NCBI GenBank assembly: GCA_030141605.1
Contig: JAQGDQ010000010.1
Location: forward strand, 1,505,729 to 1,569,728
Length of the DNA: 64,000 nt
Origin: Tubiluchus corallicola
Lineage: Eukaryota > Priapulida > Priapulimorpha > Priapulimorphida > Tubiluchidae
Direction of reading: 5' to 3'
This document shows positions 50,664 through 61,573 of this stretch, piece after piece. Position 1 is the first letter of the stretch, and each line of letters begins with the position of its first letter. The notes below the pieces were generated by a model. That model did not search any database. It was not told the DNA's origin and saw nothing but the letters and a program-made list of their open reading frames with translations. The position numbers were made by a program, and so were the translations under genes.

Positions 50664-50904
50664 CTGCAAAGGACCAGGTTAGGAAGCCATCTTCAAAATT
50701 TATAAACAAAATTTCATATACAGTTGCTAACTGTCAAATATTAAAATTACATAAATAGTAAAATAATTTTTACATAAACTAAAAAAAATCAAAATAATCA
50801 CTTTATAAGGAGAGTTGTTTAATTTCTAGGAAAAGTTATAGTTTACAAAAACACCATTCCTTTTTCAAATTCCTATTTGGCAAAAGACTTGTGTTTCTGA
50901 TACA

Positions 50905-51087
50905 CGCACGCATGCACGCTCACACACACACTCACACACACACACATTTAATTATGTTGCAACTTGCCATATTGTTCAAATACATATAAAAATGGGAATA
51001 TAACCTATAAACAAACATATCAGCATCTAATATTTTGCAAACATGCAAGCACACACACACGCTCACACATGCACACACGCACAAACG
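50905..51087. repeat. Duplicated CA microsatellite block
   Basis: Two CA-rich tracts (about 50905-50946 and 51050-51085) are each followed by TTTAATTATGTT, at 50947 and 51088, and then by related ATAAACAAA sequence, showing a local duplication with a 141-bp period. Confidence 0.7.
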
Positions 51088-51089
51088 TT

Positions 51090-54050
51090 TAATTATGTTA
51101 ATTATTAGGAACATAGCTTATAAACAAATATATAATTTTCTGCAATTACAGACTTATACGTACCATTACTAAAGAAATACCAATGCAAAATAAAGCTGCT
51201 TTTCTTGAGATTCTCAGGCAGTAATCTTCTTTTTATATTACCCAGCTGAAATATTATAATTGCAAGCAGTTACAAATTTTCAGCCCAAGACTGCTATTAA
51301 TTCAGTAAGATAAACTAATAATGCTAGAATATATATGACCATTAGGGTGTGGTGAAAATAACTTTTTTTATCCAATCTTTGTACAACTTTTCCTGCTTTG
51401 GAGGTTTGATGAGATACTAACATGGGTAAATTTTCAGCTAGATTAAGCTTTGGGAACATGTGTCTCCACTCATCTTAACATTTCGGAATTACGCTCCTTT
51501 TGTGTAGTAATCTGACAAACTTTAAAAACTGATATATCCACTCCACTGACCTAGCAATTTTTGCCAGTAGTTTGCAATGATTAATAGTTATCGCACATCG
51601 AGCTGTGACGGTTTTGCATGTTAGGAAGTTGCATCAGCGAAATGTGATAATGTGTGTATTTTATACTTATATCGCCATATGTTAACTAATGCTTTTAAAA
51701 TTACCCCCTATGGATTTTTCTAAAAGCTGCTACATTGGAATGTATGCTGCTGTTTGTTCTAAAAAAACTGTTTGTTTGATTTTTATTGATTATCTAAACA
51801 TTTTCTTAAGATTCTCAATAATACTACGTCAAATAAAGATGTTACTTACTAAAATTACGTATATATGCTAACTTGAAAGTATTAACTAAATCGTGGTCAT
51901 CTTTAAACATACTTTCCTCTCAAAATAACGTGAAAATTTGTAAAACTGAAATTTGTCGAGTCTAATGATATTTGTTTTCGCTTCAGCCCTCTAGTGGGCA
52001 GCAACCAAAAAAATTAGAACTTTCGGTTTCCTTACGATCCACACAAAGAGAAAAATGCAAAATTCTGTTTTGCATCAATGTCGTGAGAATGATTGTTATA
52101 AAGATTAAGAGATTTATGTACACAAGAAGTAGCCATAGATACAATACAAAGTATAAGTACTTACGATCTACAAAATTACAATATTCAGATTAAGTCTATA
52201 AGCTGAAAATAGTGGGTATTTTCACTGTGCTAAGTAGAAAATCAAAATTACTAAAATATGAAATTTTTATTATAAAATTATCAAGAAAAAATATAAAGGT
52301 GTGATGAACTAATCTGATGACATAATCAAGAAAAATAATTTACAAAAGTGAAATAAAATAATCTTATAATTATGGCAAAAATAACAGTAACAGTTAAACT
52401 TGTGTATTTAGAAAGATGAGAGAATAATTATAAGTAGTACTGATATAGAAGTACTGTATCGAAAGAGGTAAGTGAAAAAGATATAAGAATAACAAAAGAA
52501 AAATAAATAATATTAACGTAAAAGATTAACGTGATATAATTATAGTGTTTACAATGATAAACACATAAAAGGAGGAGAATATATTATAAATCACATGACA
52601 AACTAGTAAGACTTGAATTAAAGGAAAGAATAATCAGTGATGATACTGACGAAGCAATAGAAATGGAACATGAAAGAAATGGCAAAGTTGTGTGTTATTA
52701 ACTGCAAGAGATTTGTAACCGAGTCAGCCACGTGAGTTCAGGAGTAACAGTTACTATCACTATATGGTTATGTGTTGCAGGCAGCAGTGTTGTTGTTGTT
52801 GCTGCTGCTGTTGTCATTATTGTTTCTGTTAACCTATGCAGTGAGTACTTGTCGAAAGATAATGATGAATCATTATTAAAAATATAAATGCACGTACAAA
52901 TGTTTACAAAAAAGCCAAAATTAATAACATAAAATTTAGTATTAAGATTAAGATTAAGGTACACCAACTTTATGTCTGATAGTGCTTAATAGGCATAACT
53001 GCCTGCAGTAATTTTGGCAATTTAATGAACTAATATAAGTAATCATTACCAGCCTACTTGAAAAAGCTTGGTTAACAACAATTCAACAACCTTGCCGTCA
53101 AATAAGTCAGCCACCCTTATTTACATTTTGCTTCCTCTGGTATGTGGCTGGATTACAGTTTATTATTTCCGTATTTGCTTCATTGAAGTTCATTTTCCGG
53201 ATAATAAAGAAAAATGCAAAAAAGTATTGATGTCATAAGGGATAATTAAGTAAAATCAAATTAAATAACATAACAAATGGGAAGGAGCATGTTGTATGAG
53301 AGCGGTAATTGTTGAAGTGAATACATGCATAAAACATAAACTTGTGCAAGATGCGGTGAAACAAAGCAAAAACAAAACAAAATTATAAAGTTTATCACAT
53401 TACATAAATAATTTAAAAATGGAGGACATAAATTTTGACACTCAGTTATTTTGACATTCAGCAATAATTTATGCACTCATTAATGTGTAGTACTTTGAAT
53501 TTGGACAACAAACAAATAATCTTAAAAACAAAATTAAAATCTTTCAGGAGAAACAACTCAAAATAACTCAAGGCAAAATTAAACACAACAACATTTGACA
53601 TGCAAATCTGGCTAATAAACAAAAATATAAGTATAAAAAGGGTTATGAGATGAAACAAGTCAAAACAAAACTGATCTGTTTAACATTTAACTGGTAACAT
53701 AAGATAACAATAATTTTCTTTTTTATCTTTTGAGCTAAAATACTAGAAATTGTGATAATTGTGAGGAGGTCAGGAGTTCCACAGTTTTATATTTTGGCAT
53801 TTTGGCGATTTCCGACCTAGTGAAGTATTATCACGTTTTAACATAATAAAATTTGTATGCAGGAGACTTTGCATCATGTCTTTCAGTATTATAAATAGTT
53901 TGTGTTTTATGCTTGTCAGCTTACAAGTTTTGTTTGTGTCTCGCTGTGTACATTTACTTTTGTGTGTATAATTCGTGCTTTTGGAGTAATTTGACTAAAT
54001 GTAGATGCAGTGTTTTATTTGTAATAAATAAAAAGATTTTATACTATGAT
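51090..54050. other. No supported gene; may hold missing 5' exons of the zinc-finger gene
   Basis: AT-rich and in parts purine-rich on the plus strand (52200-52690). A TTG/CTG triplet run lies at about 52786-52815. One short open stretch near 52570-52700 looks protein-like (KERIISDDTDEAIEMEHERN) but has no context. At 53990-54035 there is a LINE-tail-like TTTGTAATAAATAAA. Confidence 0.3.
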
Positions 54051-54103
54051 AAATACTTTGGATCACTACAGCAATTTTAGAAAGTGTTAAGCGGAAAAAT
54101 AAA

Positions 54104-56396
54104 ATGTATCGTTCTCTGGTGAACAAGACAAATAATGAAGTATCTGAAGTAGAATACAAACGATATAGAAATGAACTTAATACAGTTATAAAAGCATCAA
54201 AATGTCAGTATTATAGGGATAGATTGATGACAGTTAAAGATAACATAAAAAAAGACATGGGATACAATGAAAGAAATTATGCATAAAGAAAGACAAAATC
54301 GACCCATTACGTTGTTCATAAACAGTAAATTAATTAAAAATAATGTAGAGGTGGCAAATGCTTTTAACGATTACTTTGCCAATATTGGACCAATATTATC
54401 AGAACAAATTGAAAACACAAACATAAATCCATGTACATATCTTAAAGGTACCTACCGATAAAGCTTTTTTATTAGTGCAGTAACAGAAGATGATATAATA
54501 AATACTTGTAAGTCGTTTAATCGGAATAAAGGTCCTGGTAAGGACAAAATGTTACCTAAAGTCGTAATAGACACCATTGACTACATCTCTAAACCTCTGC
54601 AATATTTAATTAATTTAACTTTTCTTACAGGTGAAATACCAACGAAATTGAAAGAATCAATTATTGTTCCTTTGTTTAAATCAGATGATCCCATGTCTCT
54701 GAACAATTATAGACCAGTGTCCTAATTGCCTTTTATATCAAAAATATTAGAAAAAGTTTTTTACAATCAGTTATCTCATTATTTAATAAAAAGAAGAATT
54801 CTGAGTAATAAACAATTTGGTTTCAGAAAAGGTAGCTCCACTGAAATAGCCTTAACAAAAATTATAGAAAATATCATTAATACTGTTGAAAAAAATGGCA
54901 CATCCTACAGAGTATTTTGCGACCTATCAAAAGCATTTGATACAGTAAACCATGACATTCTGCTAAATAAGTTGTACTATTACGGTATCAGAGGTTTGCC
55001 TCATATGTGGCTAAAGAATTATTTAACAGGGCGCACTCAGACAGTAAAATATAATAATGCTTTTTCAGATGTAACACCATTTAAATGTGGCGTGCCCCAA
55101 GGCTCAGTCCTCGGGCCACTACTTTTTCTAATTTATATTAATGACATCAAATTTTGTGTTAAAAATCACAATTTATTTCAGTTTGCTGATGATACAAGCA
55201 TTTTTTTAGCTTTCATAAAATAGAAACCAATATTGACTACATAAATACAGTTCTACATGATCTAGCTATATGGTTCAAAACAAATAAACTTTCACTAAAT
55301 TCATCAAAAACAAAATACATTCTGTTTAGATCCCGAAATAAACCAATTCAGGCGAACCACGATTTAATAATAGACCATAAAAGAATTACACGAGTAAAAG
55401 AACTGAAATTTCTGGGATTAATACTGAACGAGCATCTAGACTGGCGACCTCATATATTCATGATCAGATTAAAAATATCAAAAAATATAGGTATCATCTC
55501 ATATATTAAAAACTTTCTGAACACCGAACATCTTCTAACATTATACAACAGTTTAATATTATCATATTTAAATTACTGCACAACATTATGGGGCTTTACT
55601 TATACTACAAATTTAGAATGCTTAAGAGTTTTACAACGAAAATTTTTACGTGTCATCTTCAAACTAGACAAAAGGAGCACAATTACTACTACACATTTTA
55701 AGCAATGTCAAATATTACTTCTGGATGATGTTATTAATTTTAATGGATGTATATACATGTATAGAACCAACAACAATTTATTTCCAACTTTTTTTGAAAA
55801 TCCAGTCAAGATAAATGTAAAAAAAATACAATACCAGACATAATGAATATATACCAAGACGTTGTAGAACAAATATGGCAAAACACTTCATTAGCTATAT
55901 GGGACCAGTCCTATGGAACAGACTAAGCCGCAATTAGAAATGTAGTCACTCCCTTTTAACTTTTAAAAAAACCGTCAGAAAAGAAATATTTCAAAAGTAT
56001 TAAGAGTAACACAATTTGATAATGGTAATAACCTGCATTTTTTCCTACAGTAATCTTAATATAATGTGACTATGTTTAACAGGATACTGAATACTTTGTA
56101 ACCATGATCTCAGTTTTTCTTAGTTCTCGCTCCATTTCATCTTTCATTCACTACTCCCCCCCCCATTTTTTTAAGATTTGCACATACAGTTTGGCCTGTC
56201 AAGCTATGCTTTTAGGCTCAAACTGTATGCATCAAAATTATTTTGTAATGAAATTTGCACATGTATATCCCGCATTCTGTAATTTCTCGATAATACTGCA
56301 TTTATTCATATTTATATTTACTTAAATGGAAAATTATCTGTATTTTAATGATAATTGTAAGATGCAATGTGGAAAATGAATAAACTCTTGAACTCT
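54104..56396 (+). pseudogene. Degenerate non-LTR retrotransposon (CR1/L2/Jockey-like RT)
   Basis: A 5'-truncated LINE ORF2 relic with reverse transcriptase sequence. Recognisable blocks: NKGPGKD near 54530, RPVS near 54712 (followed at once by a TAA at 54723), QFGFRKGSSTEIAL near 54815, DLSKAFDTVNHDIL near 54925, GVPQGSVLGPLLF near 55095, and the catalytic FADD near 55180. Frameshifts lie near 54270, 54460 and 55215. A thumb region (LKFLGLILNEHLDW) and a C-terminal part (LSYLNYCTTLWG) follow. The apurinic endonuclease domain is absent. The 3' end is AATAAACTCTTGAACTCTT, a short direct repeat typical of CR1/L2-like tails. Dead copy. Confidence 0.9.
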
Positions 56397-56399
56397 TAA

Positions 56400-56818
56400 A
56401 CGCAGAAATCACAACTCTGGTTTCGGTGCGCTTTTTTAAAAACGCGCATTACCTTGATCACGTGTTCGTAGAAACGAGATGAAAATGAAATTTATTAAAC
56501 CATGTGTTCGACTGTTCGTGCTCAATTTTTATTGCTTTTCTTCAAGTTATTCATAATTATTAGTAAATTATAGCACGTCTAGTTAACTAGCTTAAGTTAT
56601 TGCACAATACCAATAAAAGTAATGTAATATTAACTAGTGTAGTGAATGTTTTTGACCCCGTCAAAAGCTGTGGTAAGATTCTGCTTTTGTGACGGGAGAG
56701 GCGCGTAATATTATTCGTTCAGGTCATTAGTGAACGTTTCCGGTAATGGTAATTTTTTCCTTTTTAGTGTATTATTAGGGTGGCTGAACGAAAATTGTAG
56801 AGCGCGCCACCATAGCCG
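56400..56818. other. GC-richer flank between LINE relic and LTR element
   Basis: Contains several CpG-bearing motifs (AACGCGC, GGCGCG, GAGCGCGCC). A donor-like GTGGTAAG is seen at about 56671 on the plus strand. It might be a promoter or exon of a host gene disrupted by the LTR element, but nothing can be assigned. Confidence 0.2.
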
Positions 56819-57818
56819 TGTAATGTGGTTTGCACTGTTTGGCATTATTATCGTTTTTGTTGTCTAGGGGAATGAATTGTGTGCACCACAAGTACATTAA
56901 CCTCACTATGGTAATAGTGTAGGTGTGAAGTTTGGGTCCATTTCTGCATATGTGTACCAAATTGGATTACACTGAACCAGTGGAAGGAAAATGCAAATAA
57001 TGAGAAATTAAGTTTAACCAGTTTATTTTCTAATCATAAATCAGATACAATAGTAGGAGTAAACACTCCAATACAAGTTGATGTCTTCAACTTCATTATT
57101 TAGAGCAAACTTCAAATTGAATGTTGAAAATGGCACATTGTTAATTTAAAGTTACATCATTCTATTTCAGAATGCAGTGGGCTGTTCAATTTGTCAGATA
57201 AATATCTGTACTTCTTTGCCTCAATTTAGTCACAAGTTCATGTGACTATGGCAATTTGAGTTATTTCATCCTTCAACTTGGAAGTTTGAGTTTTAATTTC
57301 TCACCTTTATTTCAGGTTTGGTTTTCACTGCTTTTATCTCAGCAGGGTTTTTGTTTTTACTGCTTTTGTCACAGCAGGGCAAAAAGGCATTGATCACGGC
57401 TAAAACTCTTGTTTTTATACACAAATGCAGTGCTCTGCGCATGCGCGTTGCCAAGTGATACCATACTGCATGTGTAATGAGGGTTTTGAGCAACTGCTAC
57501 TTATTTCCATTGGCATCTTCTTAACAAGCTATTAAATTGCTTATTTTACTGTATACTTTGTCATCTGCTTTCTTCTAATTATTTTGCAGCTAACAAATAG
57601 TAACAATTTGTTAAGCTCTACCAAAAATAATCTTCGGTAAATTAATTGGTTTACCGAGCATCCCAACGGCTCTCGATTGGCATGATTCCTTGTTGCGCGC
57701 CCTCTATCGGCGGGTTGCAAAGTTGATTTTGTAAACAAACATGTCCGCTTCCAGCGAAGACATTATTTATTGTAGCAAGGGTTAGGTGGGTTTTTAAACA
57801 AGGCAAAAACACCACACA
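56819..57818 (-). repeat. 3' LTR of the Ty3/Gypsy element
   Basis: 1000 bp. On the minus strand it starts TGTGTGGTG and ends CCACATTACA (the TG...CA ends expected of LTRs). It includes a TATAAAAA box, a palindromic NRF-1-type site, and AATAAA (plus 57022-57027) on the minus strand as probable polyadenylation signal. Confidence 0.95.
57412..57447 (-). promoter_or_regulatory. LTR core promoter: NRF-1-like site plus TATA box (3' LTR copy)
   Basis: TGCGCATGCGCG at 57436-57447 matches the NRF-1 palindrome; 16 bp downstream on the minus strand lies TATAAAAA (57412-57419). Confidence 0.55.
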
Positions 57819-57828
57819 CCCCCCTTCT
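57819..57828 (-). other. Polypurine tract
   Basis: On the minus strand AGAAGGGGGG directly abuts the 3' LTR; it would prime plus-strand DNA synthesis. Confidence 0.85.
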
Positions 57829-58403
57829 AAATTACTCCACCTGCCCTCAGGTGGTCAAAAATAGGAATCATTTTTTGTGCAGTTGCACACTTCATTGCAG
57901 TATTGGTGAAGTTAACAAAGCTCTGCCCACTTTTCGTAAGTCTTTGTTGTAGATACTTCGGTAGGTATCTTTACTTGATGCACTTGTTTGAAAGTAACAA
58001 AACAAGTGCTGGTTCGTAACTGTGTCATATCAACACTCCAATAGTACAATATGTCAGACAGTAACTTTAAATTGCAAAAATTCTTTACTTTATTAAGACG
58101 TGCGAAATACATTTTTATAAAATATATATATTTCAAAATACAAAATCTCTAGCAAAAACGTTAACACGAACTAAACATTTAACAAAGTAATTTTAACACA
58201 CTGAATATTGCACCTTCTTTTCTTAATACTGAATACATGAAGTATAAAAAAATGCATAAAAAATGATTATGTAATCTACAAAATTACATACAAGATTACA
58301 AAAATGGATCTATATAGGAAGCGTAAACGCAATACAGTATCTTAATCTATTCTAAATTGTAAACAGATACTTAAATGGCATAATTTTATCCTGGTTACAT
58401 CTT

Positions 58404-59282
58404 TTAGTCATGATTACCACGGGAGCTGCTGGTCTCATTATCACTTGAGCTCGAACTGGAAGAGGTTGATGAAAGACGTCTAGTGCGTTTCATTCCTAAC
58501 GGACTAATGGATTTCTCATCCAAAGGAGTTTGGGTGGGGACTTCAGGTTCCACTACACAAGAGGAAGCTTGTCCCACCTTTATTTTTTTCTTGGAAGTTT
58601 CTTCCAATGGGCCAAGTATATCAATTGCTATACGTTCAAAGGGACCTGTAGGCATTTGTTGCTGAAGCTTTCCCCTCTTAGGACCTTTCCCAGGCTTCCT
58701 TCGAGCACAAGCAGAGCAAAACTTACACCATCTTTTAACATCATTTTGATATCCAGGCCAATAAAAGCGCTGTTTAAATTTAGCTATACTTCTGTGCACA
58801 CCCTGATGTGCACCAGTTCTAGGACTATGTAGATGATTAAAAATCTCCCGTCGCAATCCATACGGCACAATCAACTGCCTTGTTGGAGAGCTAGGGGTAA
58901 TGCTAGTCTCAAATCGTTTGTACAGCAGTCCATCATATATTTCCAAGGTATCCCATAAGTTCCAGTACGTTCTAAAATCTGAACTATTGTCAGCTATTTC
59001 TTGAAAATCAGGTTTAGTTTCTCCATCACTAATTCGCACCCTAAAGAAATCTATAGCTTCATCTTGCTCTTGTAATTCCTTTAGGCGCCATTTTGAGATG
59101 TCAAATGGTAAATCAGGAGGGCTTTGCACTGGTCCTATGGAGGCTCTTTCATCAAAGGGACTGTCAGCATCCAAGTCATGTGGTATGCTTTCCCTTGGTC
59201 CTCCAATAGGATACATCTCCCCCCTTCTGGGTTTCACCATCTTAACAGACAACTCCAGTGATGGGACCGTAATTATGTCACT
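58404..59282 (-). pseudogene. Integrase remnant (zinc-binding domain kept, catalytic core mostly lost)
   Basis: Open in the RNase H frame after a single TAG at 59283. In the 282-residue frame starting at 59252, the N-terminal HHCC zinc-binding domain is complete (H142, H149, C179, C182; YWPG at 164-167). The catalytic core starts normally with the first aspartate (D211 in AIDILGP) but after about ten residues jumps to a short tail rich in Lys, Pro and a run of serines (SSTSSSSSSSDNE). The other two acidic active-site residues and the whole middle of the domain are missing, so an internal deletion of several hundred codons is inferred. Cannot integrate on its own. Confidence 0.85.
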
Positions 59283-59957
59283 CTAAGAACTTTTATGTTC
59301 ATCCCCGTGAACATTCAAAGCAACACTCTTTGGCTTCACGTCACTACTGCTTAAATGCACCACTGGCTGCAGCAGATCGGTCACATTCTGAGAAGACAAT
59401 CCCCTAGAAACATTACAAATTTTCTCTGACACTTTATGTCTGGTATCATTACAATCCTCACGTGGACATTTTGCCACTATCAACGCAGACTGGAACTGTC
59501 GGGATAACCCATCAGCATTTCCATGCTGGCTACCTTTACGATGTTCAACACTGAAATCATAGGTGTCCAGTATGGATATCCAACGTGCTACCATACCTTC
59601 TGGCTCTCTAAAGTTAATCAGCCAGGTTAATGCAGCATGATCGGTGCGGATACGGAAGAATCTACCCCACAAATAATGATGGAACTGCTTAACAAATGTA
59701 ATTACAGCCAGAAGTTCTTTCTTGGTTGTACAATATTTCTTTTGAGATTGACTCAAAGTTCGACTAGCATAAGCTATGACTTTTTCTTCTCCTTCTTGGA
59801 GTTGCGACAATATACCACCTATTCCAGTGTCACAAGCATCAGTATCCAAGATGAACTGATCATCAGCTGTCGGATATGACAACACTGGGCTTTTAGTTAA
59901 GTGATCAATTAATGCATTGAAAGCTTCAGTGCAAGAATTATCCCACTGAAAGGCCAC
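59283..59957 (-). pseudogene. RNase H part of pol
   Basis: Retroelement RNase H: catalytic acids in DTDACD near the start, KKELLAV in the middle and RTDHAALTWL further on, followed by GNADGLSR. Separated from the upstream reverse transcriptase by a frameshift (about 59985-60010) and from integrase by an in-frame TAG at 59283-59285. Confidence 0.85.
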
Positions 59958-59968
59958 TCCCTTCCTGG

Positions 59969-61573
59969 TTAAAACAGAAAGTGGAGCTGCAATGGATGCT
60001 GTGGTATAAACCTTCTGTAGTACGATGCGAATCCTAGAAAACTTCGCATTTCAGTCTGTGTGCTTGGAATTTTCCAATTTTGCACAACAGAAATTTTCTC
60101 TGGGTCAGTTCTTATACCATCACCAGACACAACATGTCCCAGAAATTTTACGCTTGTTTGAAACAGCTTACTCTTAGATGCCTTTATTTTCAAATTGGCA
60201 TTTCTCAGACGTTCAAATACTAAGTGCAAGTTGCTCATTGCTTCTGTGAAACTTTTACCAAAGACAATGATATCATCCAGGTATATCAAACAGTGGCTCC
60301 ACTGTAAACCTCGGAGCACTGTTTCCATCAAACGTTCAAAGGTGGCTGGTGCATTGGAAAGACCAAAGGGCATCACCTTAAATTGGTAGAGCCCTTGTCT
60401 TGTGGCAAAGGCAGTCTTGGCCTTAGATTCTTCTGACATTTCAACCTGCCAGAAACCGTTGGCCAAATCAAAAGTTGAGAACCAACATGAACCTCTAAGG
60501 GCATCAAAAACTTCTTCAATTCGTGGTAATGGATATGCATCTTTATATGTAACATCATTCAGTTTCCTATAATCGATGCAATAACGAAAACTGCCATCTT
60601 TCTTAGGAATTAAAACAATGGGTGATGCCCATGGGCTACAGCTTGGCTCGATTATATCTTCGGCCAACATTCTCTCTAATTCTGCTTCAGCAGCAGCTCT
60701 TTTTTTCTCAGGCAACCTTCTGGGTGCCTGTTTTATAGGGCGTGCTGTGCCAGTATCAATCACATGTTTGACAATAGCAGTTCTGCCAAACCTGTTACTT
60801 GGCCCAACAAATGCTTCTACAAACTGTACCAAGAGATTTGCAACTTGGTTCTTTTGCTCCAAAGAGAGGGTTGAATCAACACTATCTAACAAACTCTGCA
60901 AATGTTCTGGACATATGGAGGTTATTTCATCACTGTTTGGAATAGGCTGCACTTTTGCAACAGGATAAGCTTCATGGTCATCTAAACGACCAGGATATTC
61001 ATCCCATTCTTCTTCCGGATTTTTAAAACATGGGATGGATAAATCATCTATAAAGAGAATTCCTTGCTGTACATTGAATATAGCATTTTTCTCTTCCAAA
61101 ATATCCAAACCCAATATTCCAAACGGTCCGCCAACAGAAGCAACAACCATTGTAACTACAGAGTGTATGTCAGCCAATTCAATTTCAAAATCAGCTTCTC
61201 CAATCTGATTTAATAAATGGCCACTAACAGCTTGTAGATTTTTCTCCGAATAGCGGAGTTCAGGTCTATCATCCTCGGGCAGAGTGTAGTACAGGTGCAA
61301 GTCCAAAATTGTTGCACTGGCACCTGTGTCCACTACAAAATTTATACTAAAATTATTTACCATTATTTCCACATGCCAACATGGCTTGTGTTCGATTGGA
61401 AAAATATAATTATCACTATGGTCAGAATAAGGAAGAGCTAAATGGTCTTCCCAATTCGGAACTGTTTCTATCTCTTTGATGATGGCTCCGGGGCCAGTGC
61501 GAGATAGACTTCCCAGGGCCTTTAAGTTGCTGACCGGAACACTGGCCCCGTGCCCGGTCCTGCTTAGTTTAAC
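59969..61573 (-). pseudogene. Protease-reverse transcriptase part of pol
   Basis: Translated by -1 frameshifting from gag: the frame is open from the slippery site at 61567-61573. Counting from the GTG at 61372, the aspartic protease has VVDTGAS at 13-19 and GILGLD at 85-90. Reverse transcriptase follows with FDLANGFWQ at 301-309 (catalytic Asp302), QGLYQFKVMPFGLSNAPATF at 326-345 and YLDD at 364-367. The thumb/connection block FLGFASYYRRF is present; just after it the frame is lost and stops at 59969. The RNase H reading continues in another frame, so a small indel is inferred. All catalytic residues of protease and reverse transcriptase are present. Confidence 0.9.
61489..61573 (-). promoter_or_regulatory. 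Programmed -1 frameshift signal at the gag/pol junction
   Basis: Slippery heptamer G-TTA-AAC (61573-61567 on minus) sits directly before the gag stop TAA. After a 7-nt spacer comes stem 1, GACCGG (61559-61554) with CCGGTC (61537-61532). Its loop contains CGGGGCCAGTG (61550-61540), which is perfectly complementary over 11 bp to CACTGGCCCCG further down (61499-61489). That geometry makes an H-type-like pseudoknot. The pol frame is -1 relative to gag and is open across the heptamer. GUUAAAC is a known shift site, for example in an arterivirus. Mechanism inferred from sequence. Confidence 0.8.

Noticed and set aside
56640-56690. Possible plus-strand exon ending CTGTG before GTAAGA
   Set aside because: The acceptor is weak, the open stretch is about 11 codons, and no partner exon is visible.
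58483-60968. Plus-strand frames of 60-116 codons across the retroelement
   Set aside because: They are antisense shadows of pol.
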